The notes below the pieces were generated by a model. It ran no database searches. It saw nothing but the letters and a program-made list of their open reading frames with translations, and was not told where the DNA came from. A stretch of DNA of 64,000 nucleotides. Origin: Lihuaxuella thermophila (GTDB lineage Bacteria > Bacillota > Bacilli > Thermoactinomycetales > Thermoactinomycetaceae). The translations under genes and the position numbers were made by a program. The stretch covers positions 1-64,000 of the forward strand of contig NZ_FOCQ01000012.1 in the NCBI RefSeq assembly GCF_900110165.1, read 5' to 3'. Positions 7,994-15,690 of this stretch are shown here, one piece after another; position 1 is the stretch's first letter; the number at the start of each line of letters is the position of its first letter.

Positions 7994-8136
7994 AAACAGA
8001 CCGTCCGGTTCAAAAGGCCAAGCTGCCTCTTGAATCCTTTGCCTTCCTGAGAAAAGAGCAGGTCATTTCTTCGGGGAGCCTGGCAAATTACGAAAGGAAA
8101 CAAAGAGTTGGAAGATGGGAATGGAGGAGAAGACGA

Positions 8137-8748
8137 ATGCCGTTTTTAAAAGATTTCTTTGAGCAGTTCCGTCAGCCCAGCGGTTTCTGGGGAAGGGTGG
8201 CAGGGAAAATGATGTCCATGACCACGGGTGAGCGCAATGAATGGACGCTGGCCCTTCTGGACATTCAACCCGGCGACCGGGTGCTGGAAGTCGGCTATGG
8301 CCCCGGAGTGGGCATCGAGAAAGCGGTCTCGCTGGTTCAGGAAGGGGAAGTCGTGGGACTGGATGCCTCGGAAACCATGCGGAGCCAGGCCGAAAAGCGC
8401 AACCGGCGGGCCATTTCTGAAGGGAAAGTTCGTCTGCTATCCGGAAAAATCGAAGAATGGCCGGGATTTGAAGTTCCCTTTGACAAAATTTATTCCGTTA
8501 ACTCCGCCCAGTTCTGGCCGGATCGTCCGCTGGTGTTGAAAAAGTTGTTCCAGTGGCTGGGACCCGGGGGCAGGGTGGCTACCACCTACCAGCAGATCGG
8601 CAAGAATGTCGAGGACCCGTCCGCTTTTGCCGACCGTCTGACCAGTGAGCTTGCGCAGGCCGGATTTGTGCAGATCCGTCGTGAATACCGGCAGTTTAAA
8701 GGCGGGACGGCTGTTTGCGTGATCGCACACAAACCGGTCAACGGTTGA
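8137..8748 (+). CDS. Class I SAM-dependent methyltransferase
   Basis: 203 aa, cytosolic. Motif I VLEVGYGPGVGI (SAM-binding glycine loop, near residues 50-61), an acidic end of beta 2 in VVGLDAS, and the later FDKIYSVNSAQFW and LGPGGRVA blocks identify a Rossmann-fold methyltransferase of the Methyltransf_11/25 type. The N-terminal extension FLKDFFEQFRQPSGFWGRVAG is typical of small-molecule methyltransferases in Bacilli. The start is supported by GGAGGAG. It is monocistronic, ending at the terminator 8801-8832. The substrate cannot be deduced. Confidence 0.85.
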   Translation: MPFLKDFFEQFRQPSGFWGRVAGKMMSMTTGERNEWTLALLDIQPGDRVLEVGYGPGVGIEKAVSLVQEGEVVGLDASETMRSQAEKRNRRAISEGKVRLLSGKIEEWPGFEVPFDKIYSVNSAQFWPDRPLVLKKLFQWLGPGGRVATTYQQIGKNVEDPSAFADRLTSELAQAGFVQIRREYRQFKGGTAVCVIAHKPVNG

Positions 8749-8800
8749 CGATACATCATTCACACTTGCGGACTGTTAACGAAATAACGTCATTTTTCCC

Positions 8801-8832
8801 AAAAAGCATTACGATCACGTAATGCTTTTTTC
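8801..8832 (+). terminator. Rho-independent terminator
   Basis: AAAAAGCATTACG with CGTAATGCTTTTTT, tight loop, T-run; after the methyltransferase gene. Confidence 0.9.
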
Positions 8833-8927
8833 TTGTTTCATGATGTCAGATGAATACCCGCTACATTTACGTTTTTTTCTTCTTCACATCCAAAGGTGAG
8901 AGAAAGATCGGTTTTAAAAAAGTCAAT

Positions 8928-8965
8928 AATATTCCTTGACAGGAATATTCTGTGCGGGTTATATT
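8928..8965 (+). promoter_or_regulatory. Promoter with operator palindrome around the -35 box
   Basis: AATATTCC (8928-8935) and GGAATATT (8942-8949) are perfect inverted repeats that enclose a consensus TTGACA (8936-8941). A -10 box TATATT lies at 8960-8965 (18-bp spacer). The geometry fits an autoregulated ArsR repressor covering its own -35 element. Confidence 0.75.
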
Positions 8966-8988
8966 TAGAATGAAAGGAGAAAGGTTAT

Positions 8989-9327
8989 ATGGGCTTCAAA
9001 ATCACAGCAACTTTTACTGCACTTGGCGAGCCCAACCGACTACACATTGTTGAGCTTTTGCGTGACGGCCCTCTCACGGTAGGGGAGATCGCCGATCGGC
9101 TTCAACTCCGCCAGCCTCAAGCCTCGAAACATTTGCGTGTCCTGTTGGAAGCCGGGCTGGTTGAGGTGCAACCGATGGCTAACCGGCGAATCTACAAGCT
9201 CCGACTGGAGCCGTTCCAAGCACTGGACGCCTGGCTAGAAAGCTATCGCAGTGTTTGGGAGGAACGCTTCGACAATCTGGAGAATTATCTTCAGCAGCTG
9301 CAGTCCGAGGAGAACAAACAAAACTGA
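8989..9327 (+). CDS. ArsR-family transcriptional repressor
   Basis: 112 aa winged-helix protein: LGEPNRLHIVELLRDGPLTVGEIADRLQLRQPQASKHLRVLLEAGLV is the canonical ArsR HTH (residues 12-58). The metal-binding ELCVCDL motif is absent (GPLTVGEIAD instead), so it is not a classical arsenic/cadmium sensor. The C-terminal helix (SYRSVWEERFDNLENYLQQL) is the dimerisation helix. It is followed after 25 bp by an SRPBCC gene, a very common ArsR-AHSA1 pair in Bacilli. Autoregulation is suggested by the palindrome over its -35 box. Confidence 0.9.
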   Translation: MGFKITATFTALGEPNRLHIVELLRDGPLTVGEIADRLQLRQPQASKHLRVLLEAGLVEVQPMANRRIYKLRLEPFQALDAWLESYRSVWEERFDNLENYLQQLQSEENKQN

Positions 9328-9352
9328 AAACAAATTCTCAGGAGGAATTTCA

Positions 9353-9862
9353 ATGTCAAACAAAATGATTTCCAAGGTGGAGGGTCAGGAGCTCATTCTG
9401 GAGCGTGTTTTTGATGCGCCGCGCGAGCTGGTATTCAGAGCGTTCTCCGAGGCTGAGCATCTGAAGAACTGGTGGGGTCCCCGCGGCTGGACACTTACCG
9501 TTTGCAACGTGGATTTTCGTCCGGGTGGAATCTGGCATTTCTGTATGAAGTGCGTCGATCAGAATCAAGGGGATTTTTACGGAACCGAATCCTGGGGCAA
9601 AGCGGTATATCAGGAAATCGTTGAGCCGGAGAAAATTGTCTATGTTGACTACTTCTCTGATGCCGAAGGCAATGTGTCGGAGGAGATGCCCTCGTGCAAG
9701 GTAACGATGTCTTTTATGGAGCACGAAGGCAAGACGAAGCTCGTCTGCCGGGCTCAATACGCTTCCGCCGATACGCTGAAAACCGTATTGGATATGGGGG
9801 TGGTGCAGGGAATTACTGAGACTTGGGATCGTCTCGCCGAGCATCTGCAATCCCTTCAATAA
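9353..9862 (+). CDS. SRPBCC (AHSA1/START-like) domain protein
   Basis: 169 aa from ATG 9353, behind a strong AGGAGG. The sequence LILERVFDAPRELVFRAFSEAEHLKNWWGPRGWTL is the standard AHSA1 opening, and GGIWHFCM, FMEHEGKTKLVC and the C-terminal helix GITETWDRLAEHLQSL complete the helix-grip fold (hydrophobic ligand cavity). It forms an operon with the ArsR repressor. Such proteins bind small hydrophobic molecules; the ligand here is unknown. An extended frame starting at 9251 overlaps the ArsR gene and is not credible. Confidence 0.88.
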   Translation: MSNKMISKVEGQELILERVFDAPRELVFRAFSEAEHLKNWWGPRGWTLTVCNVDFRPGGIWHFCMKCVDQNQGDFYGTESWGKAVYQEIVEPEKIVYVDYFSDAEGNVSEEMPSCKVTMSFMEHEGKTKLVCRAQYASADTLKTVLDMGVVQGITETWDRLAEHLQSLQ

Positions 9863-10061
9863 CTCTTTATTGGAAGTCCGTGCGGGCATCGAGTATTAAG
9901 AAGATTCGGTCAAAAGGGGAAGTTGGTGTTTTGCGCTAACGAGCTTCAAGTTGGATGAGAGGCTCCGGCAACAGGTTAACGAACAGTTGCTCGAATCCCC
10001 GGTCGGAAAGGATCATGAGCATCGGGCAGGTATTTACTTATATAAAGGGGCGGGAAAAATT

Positions 10062-10442
10062 ATGATCAGCCAAGTAGGTCAAATTATGCTGTATGTAAAT
10101 AACCAGGATGAGGCAGTCAATTTCTGGACGGAAAAATTGGGATTTACCGTGATTTCCGAAGAGGATAACGGTCAGGGAATGAGATGGATTGAAATTGCCC
10201 CATCAAAGGGGGCACAAACAAGCATCGTTCTGCACAATAAGGAAATGGTCGCTAAAATGCAGCCCGGATTAAACCTCGGAACACCTTCTTTAATGTTTTT
10301 TACGGAAAATCTCGATCAATTATACAGCGACTTATCCAACAAACAGGTCAAAGTCGGAAAGATTGTAAATATGCCATCCGGCAGAGTATTTAACTTTGCA
10401 GATGATGAAGAAAATTACTTTGCTGTGATGGAAAAGAAATAA
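10062..10442 (+). CDS. VOC-family (glyoxalase/bleomycin-resistance fold) protein
   Basis: 126 aa from ATG 10062 (AAAGGGGCGGG just upstream). The opening GQIMLYVNNQDEAVNFWTEKLGFTV, the middle RWIEIAPSKGAQTSIVL and the ending GRVFNFADDEENYFAVME are one VOC module of paired beta-alpha-beta-beta-beta units, which bind a metal and small substrates. The frame is open back to a TTG at 9951, but that segment (DERLRQQVNEQLLESPVGKD) does not look like part of the fold. It may be a gene remnant. Stand-alone gene ending at the terminator 10476-10509. Confidence 0.85.
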   Translation: MISQVGQIMLYVNNQDEAVNFWTEKLGFTVISEEDNGQGMRWIEIAPSKGAQTSIVLHNKEMVAKMQPGLNLGTPSLMFFTENLDQLYSDLSNKQVKVGKIVNMPSGRVFNFADDEENYFAVMEKK

Positions 10443-10475
10443 AAACTGGGAAATGAAAGCCCAATCCCCTTTTTT

Positions 10476-10509
10476 AAAGGCATTACTTCAAACCAAGTAA
10501 TGCCTTTTC
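10476..10509 (+). terminator. Rho-independent terminator
   Basis: AAAGGCATTACTT (10476-10488) pairs with AAGTAATGCCTTT (10495-10507). Confidence 0.85.
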
Positions 10510-10628
10510 CTGTTTGATTCGGTGATCTCCGACGCATGACAATGGAACAAATTTTGGACAATAAATGGTCCTTGACGCAAGATTATTCAAAAAATATAGT
10601 AAAATTGGGGTTTAAAAAATAATACAAT

Positions 10629-10646
10629 TACGATACAGGTATCGTA
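10629..10646. promoter_or_regulatory. 18-bp operator-like palindrome upstream of the secreted protein
   Basis: TACGATAC-AG-GTATCGTA is a perfect inverted repeat (8-bp arms), followed by an additional TCGTA. It lies 34 bp before the start codon at 10680, where a repressor would block the transcript. It does not follow the LacI consensus, and no regulator gene is adjacent. Confidence 0.55.
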
Positions 10647-10679
10647 TCGTAAAAGGCCATGGAAACAGGAGGCTGGATC

Positions 10680-12698
10680 ATGGTGCGAATGCGTTTGTTT
10701 TTAGTGCTGCTGGGGCTGTTGGTCGCTTTGGTCCCTTCTGTACCTGCATGGGCCGCGGATGAAGGAACCGGAACGGCATTATCCTCCAACATCTGGTACG
10801 ACAAGTACATCCAACTGGAAAAGAACATCTACCCGTACCACGAGAGCAAGCATTCGAGCGATCTCGGATGGGGGGCAAGCTACCAGCTCAGGAGCCTCAT
10901 CAACATGTACCGCGTGACGAGAGACAACGCTTGGCTGGACAAGCTGGTTCGCCAGGCGGATACGATGATCGCCAACGCCGATGATATCGATCACGACGGA
11001 TTTCTGGGATGGGCGACCTGGGGTTATTCCCCGGTAGAATTGACCAATATCGGCTTTGAAACAGCCGATCCGGCGGATAGCACCCTGCCGGCGGGCTGGA
11101 CCCGAAAACAGGGGACGGCTGCCGACGCCTACCGATCAGCGGAAGCGGTGTACCGTGGCGCTTCCGGGCTAGTGCTGAAGTCGGGCGGCGGCCAGGCTCC
11201 CGTCATCGTGCAGAAACTGGACGAATACGTGCCCGCCACGCAGTACAATGTCCGGCTCTACACCCGGACGAATCACGAGAATACGTCCGCTGTCGTAAAG
11301 GTCGTCGACCTGACCTCGGGAGAAGTCCTGCACCAAGCCTCCGTGAATTGGACCTCTTTTTATTATTCCAGCACGAACTTCTTCACCCCGGCGGAAGCAG
11401 GCCACGAGATCGAAGTGCAGTTGACATTGCAGTCCGATCAAGCTGACGGCTTCGCGCATTTCGATGAAGTCAAGGTGTCGGGCTGGTTCCCGTACATTGT
11501 CCATGACGGGATGGCCGGCATCCCGCTCGCGGAGTTTGCGCATCTTGTGAAACAGACGCCGGAACTGCGGGCGAAGTATGGCAAGAAGGCAGATGCGTAT
11601 GTCCGGTTTCTCGACGAAAACATCATTCCCCGATGGGAGCGTAGCACCTATCTCAGCAACTGCTGGGTAAACGTGTCGGACGACCTTGGTTATTACCGGT
11701 TCCCGCGGATGGACACGTCCGGCGAGAACAGCGCAGGCATCGAACCGGCCTACAATTATAACGCCAGTATGGCCCATCTGTACGTTCTCATGTTCAACCT
11801 GACCAAAGATCCGTTCTACCGCGACCGTTACACCAAGATCGGCAACTATCTGAAAGGCGCCTTGCAGACTGAGGGAGACAGTTACATTTGGCGGTATTGG
11901 TCACGTCCGGGGAGCTACTGGGAAGATACGAGTCACGGCAATGTCGAAGTCGGCGCTTTCCTGGAATATTACTGGAACCGAATCATGTTCACCGGCGATG
12001 ACATGAGGAAAATCACGAACCGGTTCACCGGTTATATGTGGAACGGATCGCTGGAAGACCCGAAAGTCAGCAGATATCTCGACGGCACCGGCGGCGACGT
12101 TTACAGCACTTACCTGATGAACTGGATCGAACTGTCCCAGTTCGACATGACCGTCTGGAAAATCACTTCGCAAATGTACAAGAAAGCCAGCCTCTCCCAT
12201 CCCCTTCACCTGTTGGTCCTGTCAGCGATTATGAAGTGGGATCCCGAATCCGTCATCAACTCAGACTTTGAAACGGATGACGGGAGCGGAAAACCCCATC
12301 CGGCCCATTGGACGATTCATGAAGACGGAGGACGCGTAGCTCTCGACGAACACAACGCCAAAGACGGACGGTACGGACTGACAATTCACCCCGCCGGCCA
12401 TTCCCTGCCTGCGGCGGTGCAGCAGTGGACGGGATGGAAGCCGTCAACGGCGTACCGCTTGACGCTGGACGGCAAACTTACCGGGAATGCGTCGGGCGGA
12501 AAAGCGGTGATCCGTAACGCCTCCACGCAGGAGATATTGGCGGAAGTGATCGTGACGAACCAGAAGTGGCAGAAGCTCAGCACAGAGTTTGTCACCCCCG
12601 CAGACGCAAATACTCCATTGGAGATCGTTCTTACCGTCGGGGGACAGCCGCAGTCAGCCAAGGTACATTTCGACAATCTGGACATTTATCCCCGATAA
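10680..12698 (+). CDS. Secreted glycan-active-type protein: alpha-toroid with two carbohydrate-binding-like domains
   Basis: 672 aa from ATG 10680, with AGGAGG 7 bp upstream. A signal peptide (MVRMRLFLVLLGLLVALVPS...AWA/AD) directs export. Residues about 30-125 (YHESKHSSDLGWGASYQLRS, repeated Trp and helix patterns) and 280-535 (AYNYNASMAHLYVLMFNLTK, YWEDTSHGNVEVGAFLEYYW) look like an (alpha/alpha)-toroid, as in polysaccharide lyases and related hydrolases. Two beta-sandwich modules, each opening with N-x-x-F-E-T, resemble family 4/9/22-type carbohydrate-binding modules: one inserted at about 120-270, the other at the C-terminus (about 540-672). The His and Tyr in DTSHGNVE and PAYNYNAS are catalytic candidates. 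The substrate is not deducible. It is monocistronic with its own palindrome and terminator. Confidence 0.6.
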   Translation: MVRMRLFLVLLGLLVALVPSVPAWAADEGTGTALSSNIWYDKYIQLEKNIYPYHESKHSSDLGWGASYQLRSLINMYRVTRDNAWLDKLVRQADTMIANADDIDHDGFLGWATWGYSPVELTNIGFETADPADSTLPAGWTRKQGTAADAYRSAEAVYRGASGLVLKSGGGQAPVIVQKLDEYVPATQYNVRLYTRTNHENTSAVVKVVDLTSGEVLHQASVNWTSFYYSSTNFFTPAEAGHEIEVQLTLQSDQADGFAHFDEVKVSGWFPYIVHDGMAGIPLAEFAHLVKQTPELRAKYGKKADAYVRFLDENIIPRWERSTYLSNCWVNVSDDLGYYRFPRMDTSGENSAGIEPAYNYNASMAHLYVLMFNLTKDPFYRDRYTKIGNYLKGALQTEGDSYIWRYWSRPGSYWEDTSHGNVEVGAFLEYYWNRIMFTGDDMRKITNRFTGYMWNGSLEDPKVSRYLDGTGGDVYSTYLMNWIELSQFDMTVWKITSQMYKKASLSHPLHLLVLSAIMKWDPESVINSDFETDDGSGKPHPAHWTIHEDGGRVALDEHNAKDGRYGLTIHPAGHSLPAAVQQWTGWKPSTAYRLTLDGKLTGNASGGKAVIRNASTQEILAEVIVTNQKWQKLSTEFVTPADANTPLEIVLTVGGQPQSAKVHFDNLDIYPR

Positions 12699-12771
12699 GA
12701 GGATGAAGCACTAGGAAAATGCGCAACCGCCCTTCCGGTAAGACGTAGAAAAGGTGAAGGATGAAGCTGCA

Positions 12772-12811
12772 AAGGCCCGGAGAATCATGATCCGATCCCC
12801 GGGCCTTATTT
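12772..12811 (+). terminator. Terminator after the secreted protein gene
   Basis: AAGGCCCGG (12772-12780) and CCGGGCCTT (12799-12807) pair; a short T-rich tract follows. Confidence 0.7.
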
Positions 12812-12828
12812 ATGACCAGGCTCTTTGC

Positions 12829-13323
12829 TTATTGTAATGAGCTTTCATGTCCGTCTTGAAATGAAGAAGTCTTCTTTTCAAAGGATTGCAGCAACATTGC
12901 TCCGCAGAAAAGGGGCAGCACGGTGGGAAAGGGATCATGAAGAAGAAATATGAGAAACGGAGGTAAACGCGTCCACCCCAAATGCAGCGAGGTCACATAC
13001 AACAAAAGGAGAAAAGGCAGCAGGAAAAGGGTCCGGAACATTGGCCTGTTCATGGTCCACGTCCCGTATTGCTTCCTTTTTTGCAGGAGCGAAGGCAATC
13101 CAACAAACATGCCCGCAAGAAAATAAAATCCTGTGAAAGCTAAAATATAATAGGTGCGGTCAAAACTGTGGAATGACAGTTGTTCTAATGTTTTTATTCC
13201 CATTCCCCCATAGTGTAACAGGACGGATCCCAAAACCAGATACACCAGATAAAACAGTACACTCTTTGAAAATTTCAACCCCCGGGTTCCCCCTCTTAAA
13301 AGTGAATTCCCCTTTCCATCCAT
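12829..13323 (-). CDS. Uncharacterised four-TM membrane protein
   Basis: 164 aa. TM segments are near residues 20-38, 56-76, 95-115 and 120-145, with a basic cytoplasmic loop QKRKQYGTWTMNRP between TM2 and TM3 and a charged C-terminus. I recognise no family. The ATG at 13323 has only a weak GGGA upstream, so the exact start is uncertain. It lies downstream of, and on the same strand as, the RRNPP-type regulator, but a terminator-like hairpin (13430-13447) separates them. Confidence 0.6.
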   Translation of the reverse strand: MDGKGNSLLRGGTRGLKFSKSVLFYLVYLVLGSVLLHYGGMGIKTLEQLSFHSFDRTYYILAFTGFYFLAGMFVGLPSLLQKRKQYGTWTMNRPMFRTLFLLPFLLLLYVTSLHLGWTRLPPFLIFLLHDPFPTVLPLFCGAMLLQSFEKKTSSFQDGHESSLQ

Positions 13324-13429
13324 TCAATTCATTTCCCTTTACAATGATTTATCACACCATCAGCTCGATGTAACTGGAGTGCCCAAGATCAATCATTCAA
13401 TCAGAGAAAAGTGGCCCAAAAAATAAATA

Positions 13430-13447
13430 CCGCCTCGAAAAAGGCGG
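13430..13447 (-). terminator. Terminator downstream of the regulator/micro-ORF unit
   Basis: On the minus strand CCGCC-TTTTTCGA-GGCGG is followed by TATTTATTTTTT. It ends the transcript carrying the RRNPP-type regulator and the two 11-codon ORFs. Confidence 0.7.
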
Positions 13448-13459
13448 CTTTGTGCAAAA

Positions 13460-13495
13460 TTAACTGCCTGGCGGGTCATTGTGAAATCGGATCAT
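13460..13495 (-). CDS. Putative 11-aa peptide, copy 2 (MIRFHNDPPGS)
   Basis: ATG at 13495, stop TAA at 13460-13462. GAGGAG lies 9 nt before the ATG, and an in-frame TGA two codons upstream fixes the start. It differs from copy 1 only at residues 2 and 11. There is no signal sequence. It is downstream of and co-directional with an HTH/TPR regulator of the peptide-sensing RRNPP type, so a leaderless signalling peptide is a reasonable hypothesis. Expression is unproven. Confidence 0.4.
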   Translation of the reverse strand: MIRFHNDPPGS

Positions 13496-13535
13496 AATTC
13501 AACACTCCTCAGAAAACAGGCCGTTTTGTGCAAAA

Positions 13536-13571
13536 TTAATCGCCTGGCGGGTCATTGTGAAATCGCATCAT
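13536..13571 (-). CDS. Putative 11-aa peptide, copy 1 (MMRFHNDPPGD), overlapping the regulator 3' end
   Basis: ATG at 13571, stop TAA at 13536-13538, in a different frame from the regulator, whose stop is at 13552-13554. AAGGGG precedes it at a workable spacing, and an in-frame TGA two codons upstream defines the start. Overlap of a peptide gene with the 3' end of its receptor gene is the known layout of rap-phr and nprR-nprX pairs. Here the peptide has no export signal. Confidence 0.4.
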   Translation of the reverse strand: MMRFHNDPPGD

Positions 13572-14886
13572 AATTCAACACCCCTTTTCTCTGTAATTGT
13601 ACTTCAAGTTCAAACTTTCTTTCAATACTTCGGTTAAACTTGATAAGGTCTGTCTCTTTGTAGCACTGGCACAGCCGGAATAAAACGTCCAGCTCCTGAA
13701 TCTCAAATCCATGCTTTTCCGTCAGCTTTAACGCTTTTTCCAGATGGAGAACGGCTTCGCGGGGCATATGTTGCTGCAAATAGAAGTCGCCCAGGGAGAC
13801 GAGTGCCCGGATCGTGCGGCGTGCGTCTTTGGTTTTGTCTCCGATTCTGACCGCTTCTTCCAGTGCTTTTTTGGCTAGGTCATATTTCCCTTGTGTCAGA
13901 TACATGGTGCCTTGTTCGGCGTACGTATCGATAAGCAAGTTTTCTTTTTTGAGTTTGGTGACCTCATCTTTTAAATCTAAAGCAGTGAAAAAGCAAATCT
14001 CTGCTTTCTCAAATTCTTTTAATTTGTGGTAAATGCTGGCCAGTATCGTCCATAAATCCAGCAAGCGGTCGTGTTTTTTATTTATTTTCGCAATTTCTAT
14101 TCCCTCCATCGCATACCGGATCGCTTCATTAAACTGCTGCTGTTTTTTCAGAATGCTGGCATAAGTCTCGTACATATTCAAAATTACGTCGATGCTTTTA
14201 ATGGAATTTTGCTGTTCCATTAACAGTTCGATCGACTTTTTGGCCTCATCAAGCCTGTCCAGCTTTTCTAAGCAAATGGCCTTTGTCATTTGCAAATAGT
14301 GCTGGCTGACTTCTCTGTCACCGCCTTCCACAAAAGATTTTAATCCTTGTTCGGTGTACTCGAGAGCTCCTTTCATATTATTCTCATAGTAGGAAATGCG
14401 AGCTAAATCGTTGTAACTATTAGCTTTAATGTTGGTCTCGAAAAGATTGGTCTTGTCGATCAAGTCGATAGCTTGGACAAAATGGCTTTTCGCCTTTTTC
14501 CGGTTATCTTTACGGAAATACGCCTTGGCCTTCAAATAGTGAATGTAATAAGCATGTTGTTCGTATCCTTTCAGGTCGATCTCCCGGAGCCTGGCCAAAC
14601 CCCGGTTTGGATGGTTCAGGTCGATATCGTGCTCAATCGACCGCAAGCGCAATAAAAACAGTTCTTCCTGCTGTTGCTCTCGGTTGCAGAGGGCGGGGGA
14701 GTCTTCCAAATCCACCCCCAGCTTGCCTGCCAGATATTCGATTTTATCCGGGTGAACGTTTTCGATCCCCCGCTCAATCGAGCTGATGGTGGCGGGTGAA
14801 ATCTGCCGGTCGGCCAGATCCTTCTGCCGCAACCCCGATTCTTTTCTTTTTTTCCTGAGCAGCATGCCGATTTTTTTGCGGTCCAT
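13552..14886 (-). CDS. RRNPP-type HTH/TPR transcriptional regulator
   Basis: 444 aa. Residues 1-60 form an XRE-type HTH (KKIGMLLRKKRKESGLRQKD, then SPATISSIERG); residues about 75-435 are tandem TPR helices (AKAYFRKDNRKKAKSHFVQA, ALEYTEQGL, AIRYAMEGIEIA, AKKALEEAVRIG, AVLHLEKALKL). HTH plus roughly nine TPRs at about 440 aa is the layout of PlcR, NprR and related RRNPP receptors, which bind short peptides in the TPR groove and then change DNA binding. The C-terminal codons overlap an 11-codon ORF that is duplicated downstream. Three small genes diverge from its promoter and are candidate targets. The cognate peptide and targets are inferred. Confidence 0.85.
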   Translation of the reverse strand: MDRKKIGMLLRKKRKESGLRQKDLADRQISPATISSIERGIENVHPDKIEYLAGKLGVDLEDSPALCNREQQQEELFLLRLRSIEHDIDLNHPNRGLARLREIDLKGYEQHAYYIHYLKAKAYFRKDNRKKAKSHFVQAIDLIDKTNLFETNIKANSYNDLARISYYENNMKGALEYTEQGLKSFVEGGDREVSQHYLQMTKAICLEKLDRLDEAKKSIELLMEQQNSIKSIDVILNMYETYASILKKQQQFNEAIRYAMEGIEIAKINKKHDRLLDLWTILASIYHKLKEFEKAEICFFTALDLKDEVTKLKKENLLIDTYAEQGTMYLTQGKYDLAKKALEEAVRIGDKTKDARRTIRALVSLGDFYLQQHMPREAVLHLEKALKLTEKHGFEIQELDVLFRLCQCYKETDLIKFNRSIERKFELEVQLQRKGVLNYDAISQ

Positions 14887-15126
14887 CCTGATTCCCTCCC
14901 ACTTATTTAAATAAAAAAATAAAGTTCCGTCCCGCTCCGAAGTTCCGTTTTTTCCCGTTGAATCACAGCAGGATTCTTGGAAAAATCTTGTTTGAAAGGT
15001 GAATTGTTTGTATTTTCCCCCTATTATAATAGTTAAACGGAAATATGCAAAAAATGTTGAAATTTGAAATTGATTTTAAAAAATATACAATGAAATCAGA
15101 GCGATGAACCAAGGAGGTGGTTGGGG

Positions 15127-15297
15127 ATGAATGAAGTCAAGTTGTGGATGGATGGACAAGTCCTGTATGTGCTGCCGCCGGGGGCGAAGAAGCCGAAAGT
15201 ATATAAAGATCTAAAGAGAATTAAAGAAATTCTTTCGGAATACGGCCTGGCACCCGGTCAGTGGAAAGGGGTTTTTACCGCAGAATGGGAGTCCTGA
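15127..15297 (+). CDS. Small protein of unknown function (56 aa), divergent from the RRNPP regulator
   Basis: 56 aa starting MNEVKLWMDGQVLYVLPPGA and ending FTAEWES, preceded by AAGGAGGTGG. It is mixed in charge (KKPKVYKDLKRIKEIL amphipathic helix) with no TM or signal peptide. It is the first of three small genes transcribed away from the regulator at 14886 across a 240-bp A+T-rich region that must hold both promoters. I recognise no family. The strong Shine-Dalgarno and clean frame make it a likely real gene. Confidence 0.65.
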   Translation: MNEVKLWMDGQVLYVLPPGAKKPKVYKDLKRIKEILSEYGLAPGQWKGVFTAEWES

Positions 15298-15423
15298 ACA
15301 ACGTGCACCCCACAGGCGACATCCGCGGGGTGCAGAGAAATGAGTCGGTCTGTTGATTGTATCACAGGTGACCGTTTGAAAGCAGGATGAAAATCCGCAT
15401 TTGACCAGGGAGGCATGTCAGGT

Positions 15424-15690
15424 ATGGAAGAAAGGGAGATTCGGTTGAAGCTGGACCGGGAGACCAAACAGCTGGTCTGCCGTTTATTGCGCCAACACGC
15501 GGAAGAGCTCAAGGAGAAGGCGGAGGGGCAGAAGACCTTCTGCCGCCTGCTGCTCGCCCATCAATTGGAGCAAACCCATGAGGTGCTGGCCCAAATTCAG
15601 GCGGGGTGGAAACAGGCGCTTCCCACCTTAGCCGTTGGGAAGGCTCTGCCGGAACCGGACGGGGATGGACATGACCAGAGTCGGCATTGA
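15424..15690 (+). CDS. Small helical protein of unknown function
   Basis: 88 aa from ATG 15424 (GGGAGG 10 nt upstream; the ATG at 15415 is too close to it). The N-terminal two thirds are strongly helical and charged (MEEREIRLKLDRETKQLVCR, then LLRQHAEELKEKAEGQ), and the tail is Pro/Asp/His-rich. No TM segment. The 3' end overlaps the next gene. Hairpin arms GCACCCC/GGGGTGC at 15306-15335 separate it from the 56-aa gene but lack a T-run. Unknown family; prophage-like or peptide-regulated accessory genes would fit the style. Confidence 0.55.
   Translation: MEEREIRLKLDRETKQLVCRLLRQHAEELKEKAEGQKTFCRLLLAHQLEQTHEVLAQIQAGWKQALPTLAVGKALPEPDGDGHDQSRH

Larger units (their letters stand above)
13450..13581 (-). 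repeat. Tandem duplication spanning the 3' end of the regulator gene
   Basis: Two near-identical units, 13450-13505 and 13526-13581, repeat with a 76-bp period. They share the block beginning (minus strand) GTGTTGAATTATGAT and ending TTAATTTTGCACAAA, with very few differences. The inner copy contains the last codons and stop of the regulator gene (13552); the outer copy is entirely downstream. Each contains a ribosome binding site and an 11-codon ORF. Confidence 0.9.

Noticed and set aside
9863-10061. Coding-like stretch upstream of the VOC gene in the same frame (DERLRQQVNEQLLESPVGKD)
   Set aside because: A TTG start at 9951 is open, but the ribosome binding site is before 10062 and the VOC fold begins there; it is probably a remnant or untranslated.
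15306-15335. GCACCCC/GGGGTGC hairpin as a terminator or riboswitch
   Set aside because: No T-run, small, and no recognised motif; it may only affect the distal gene level.
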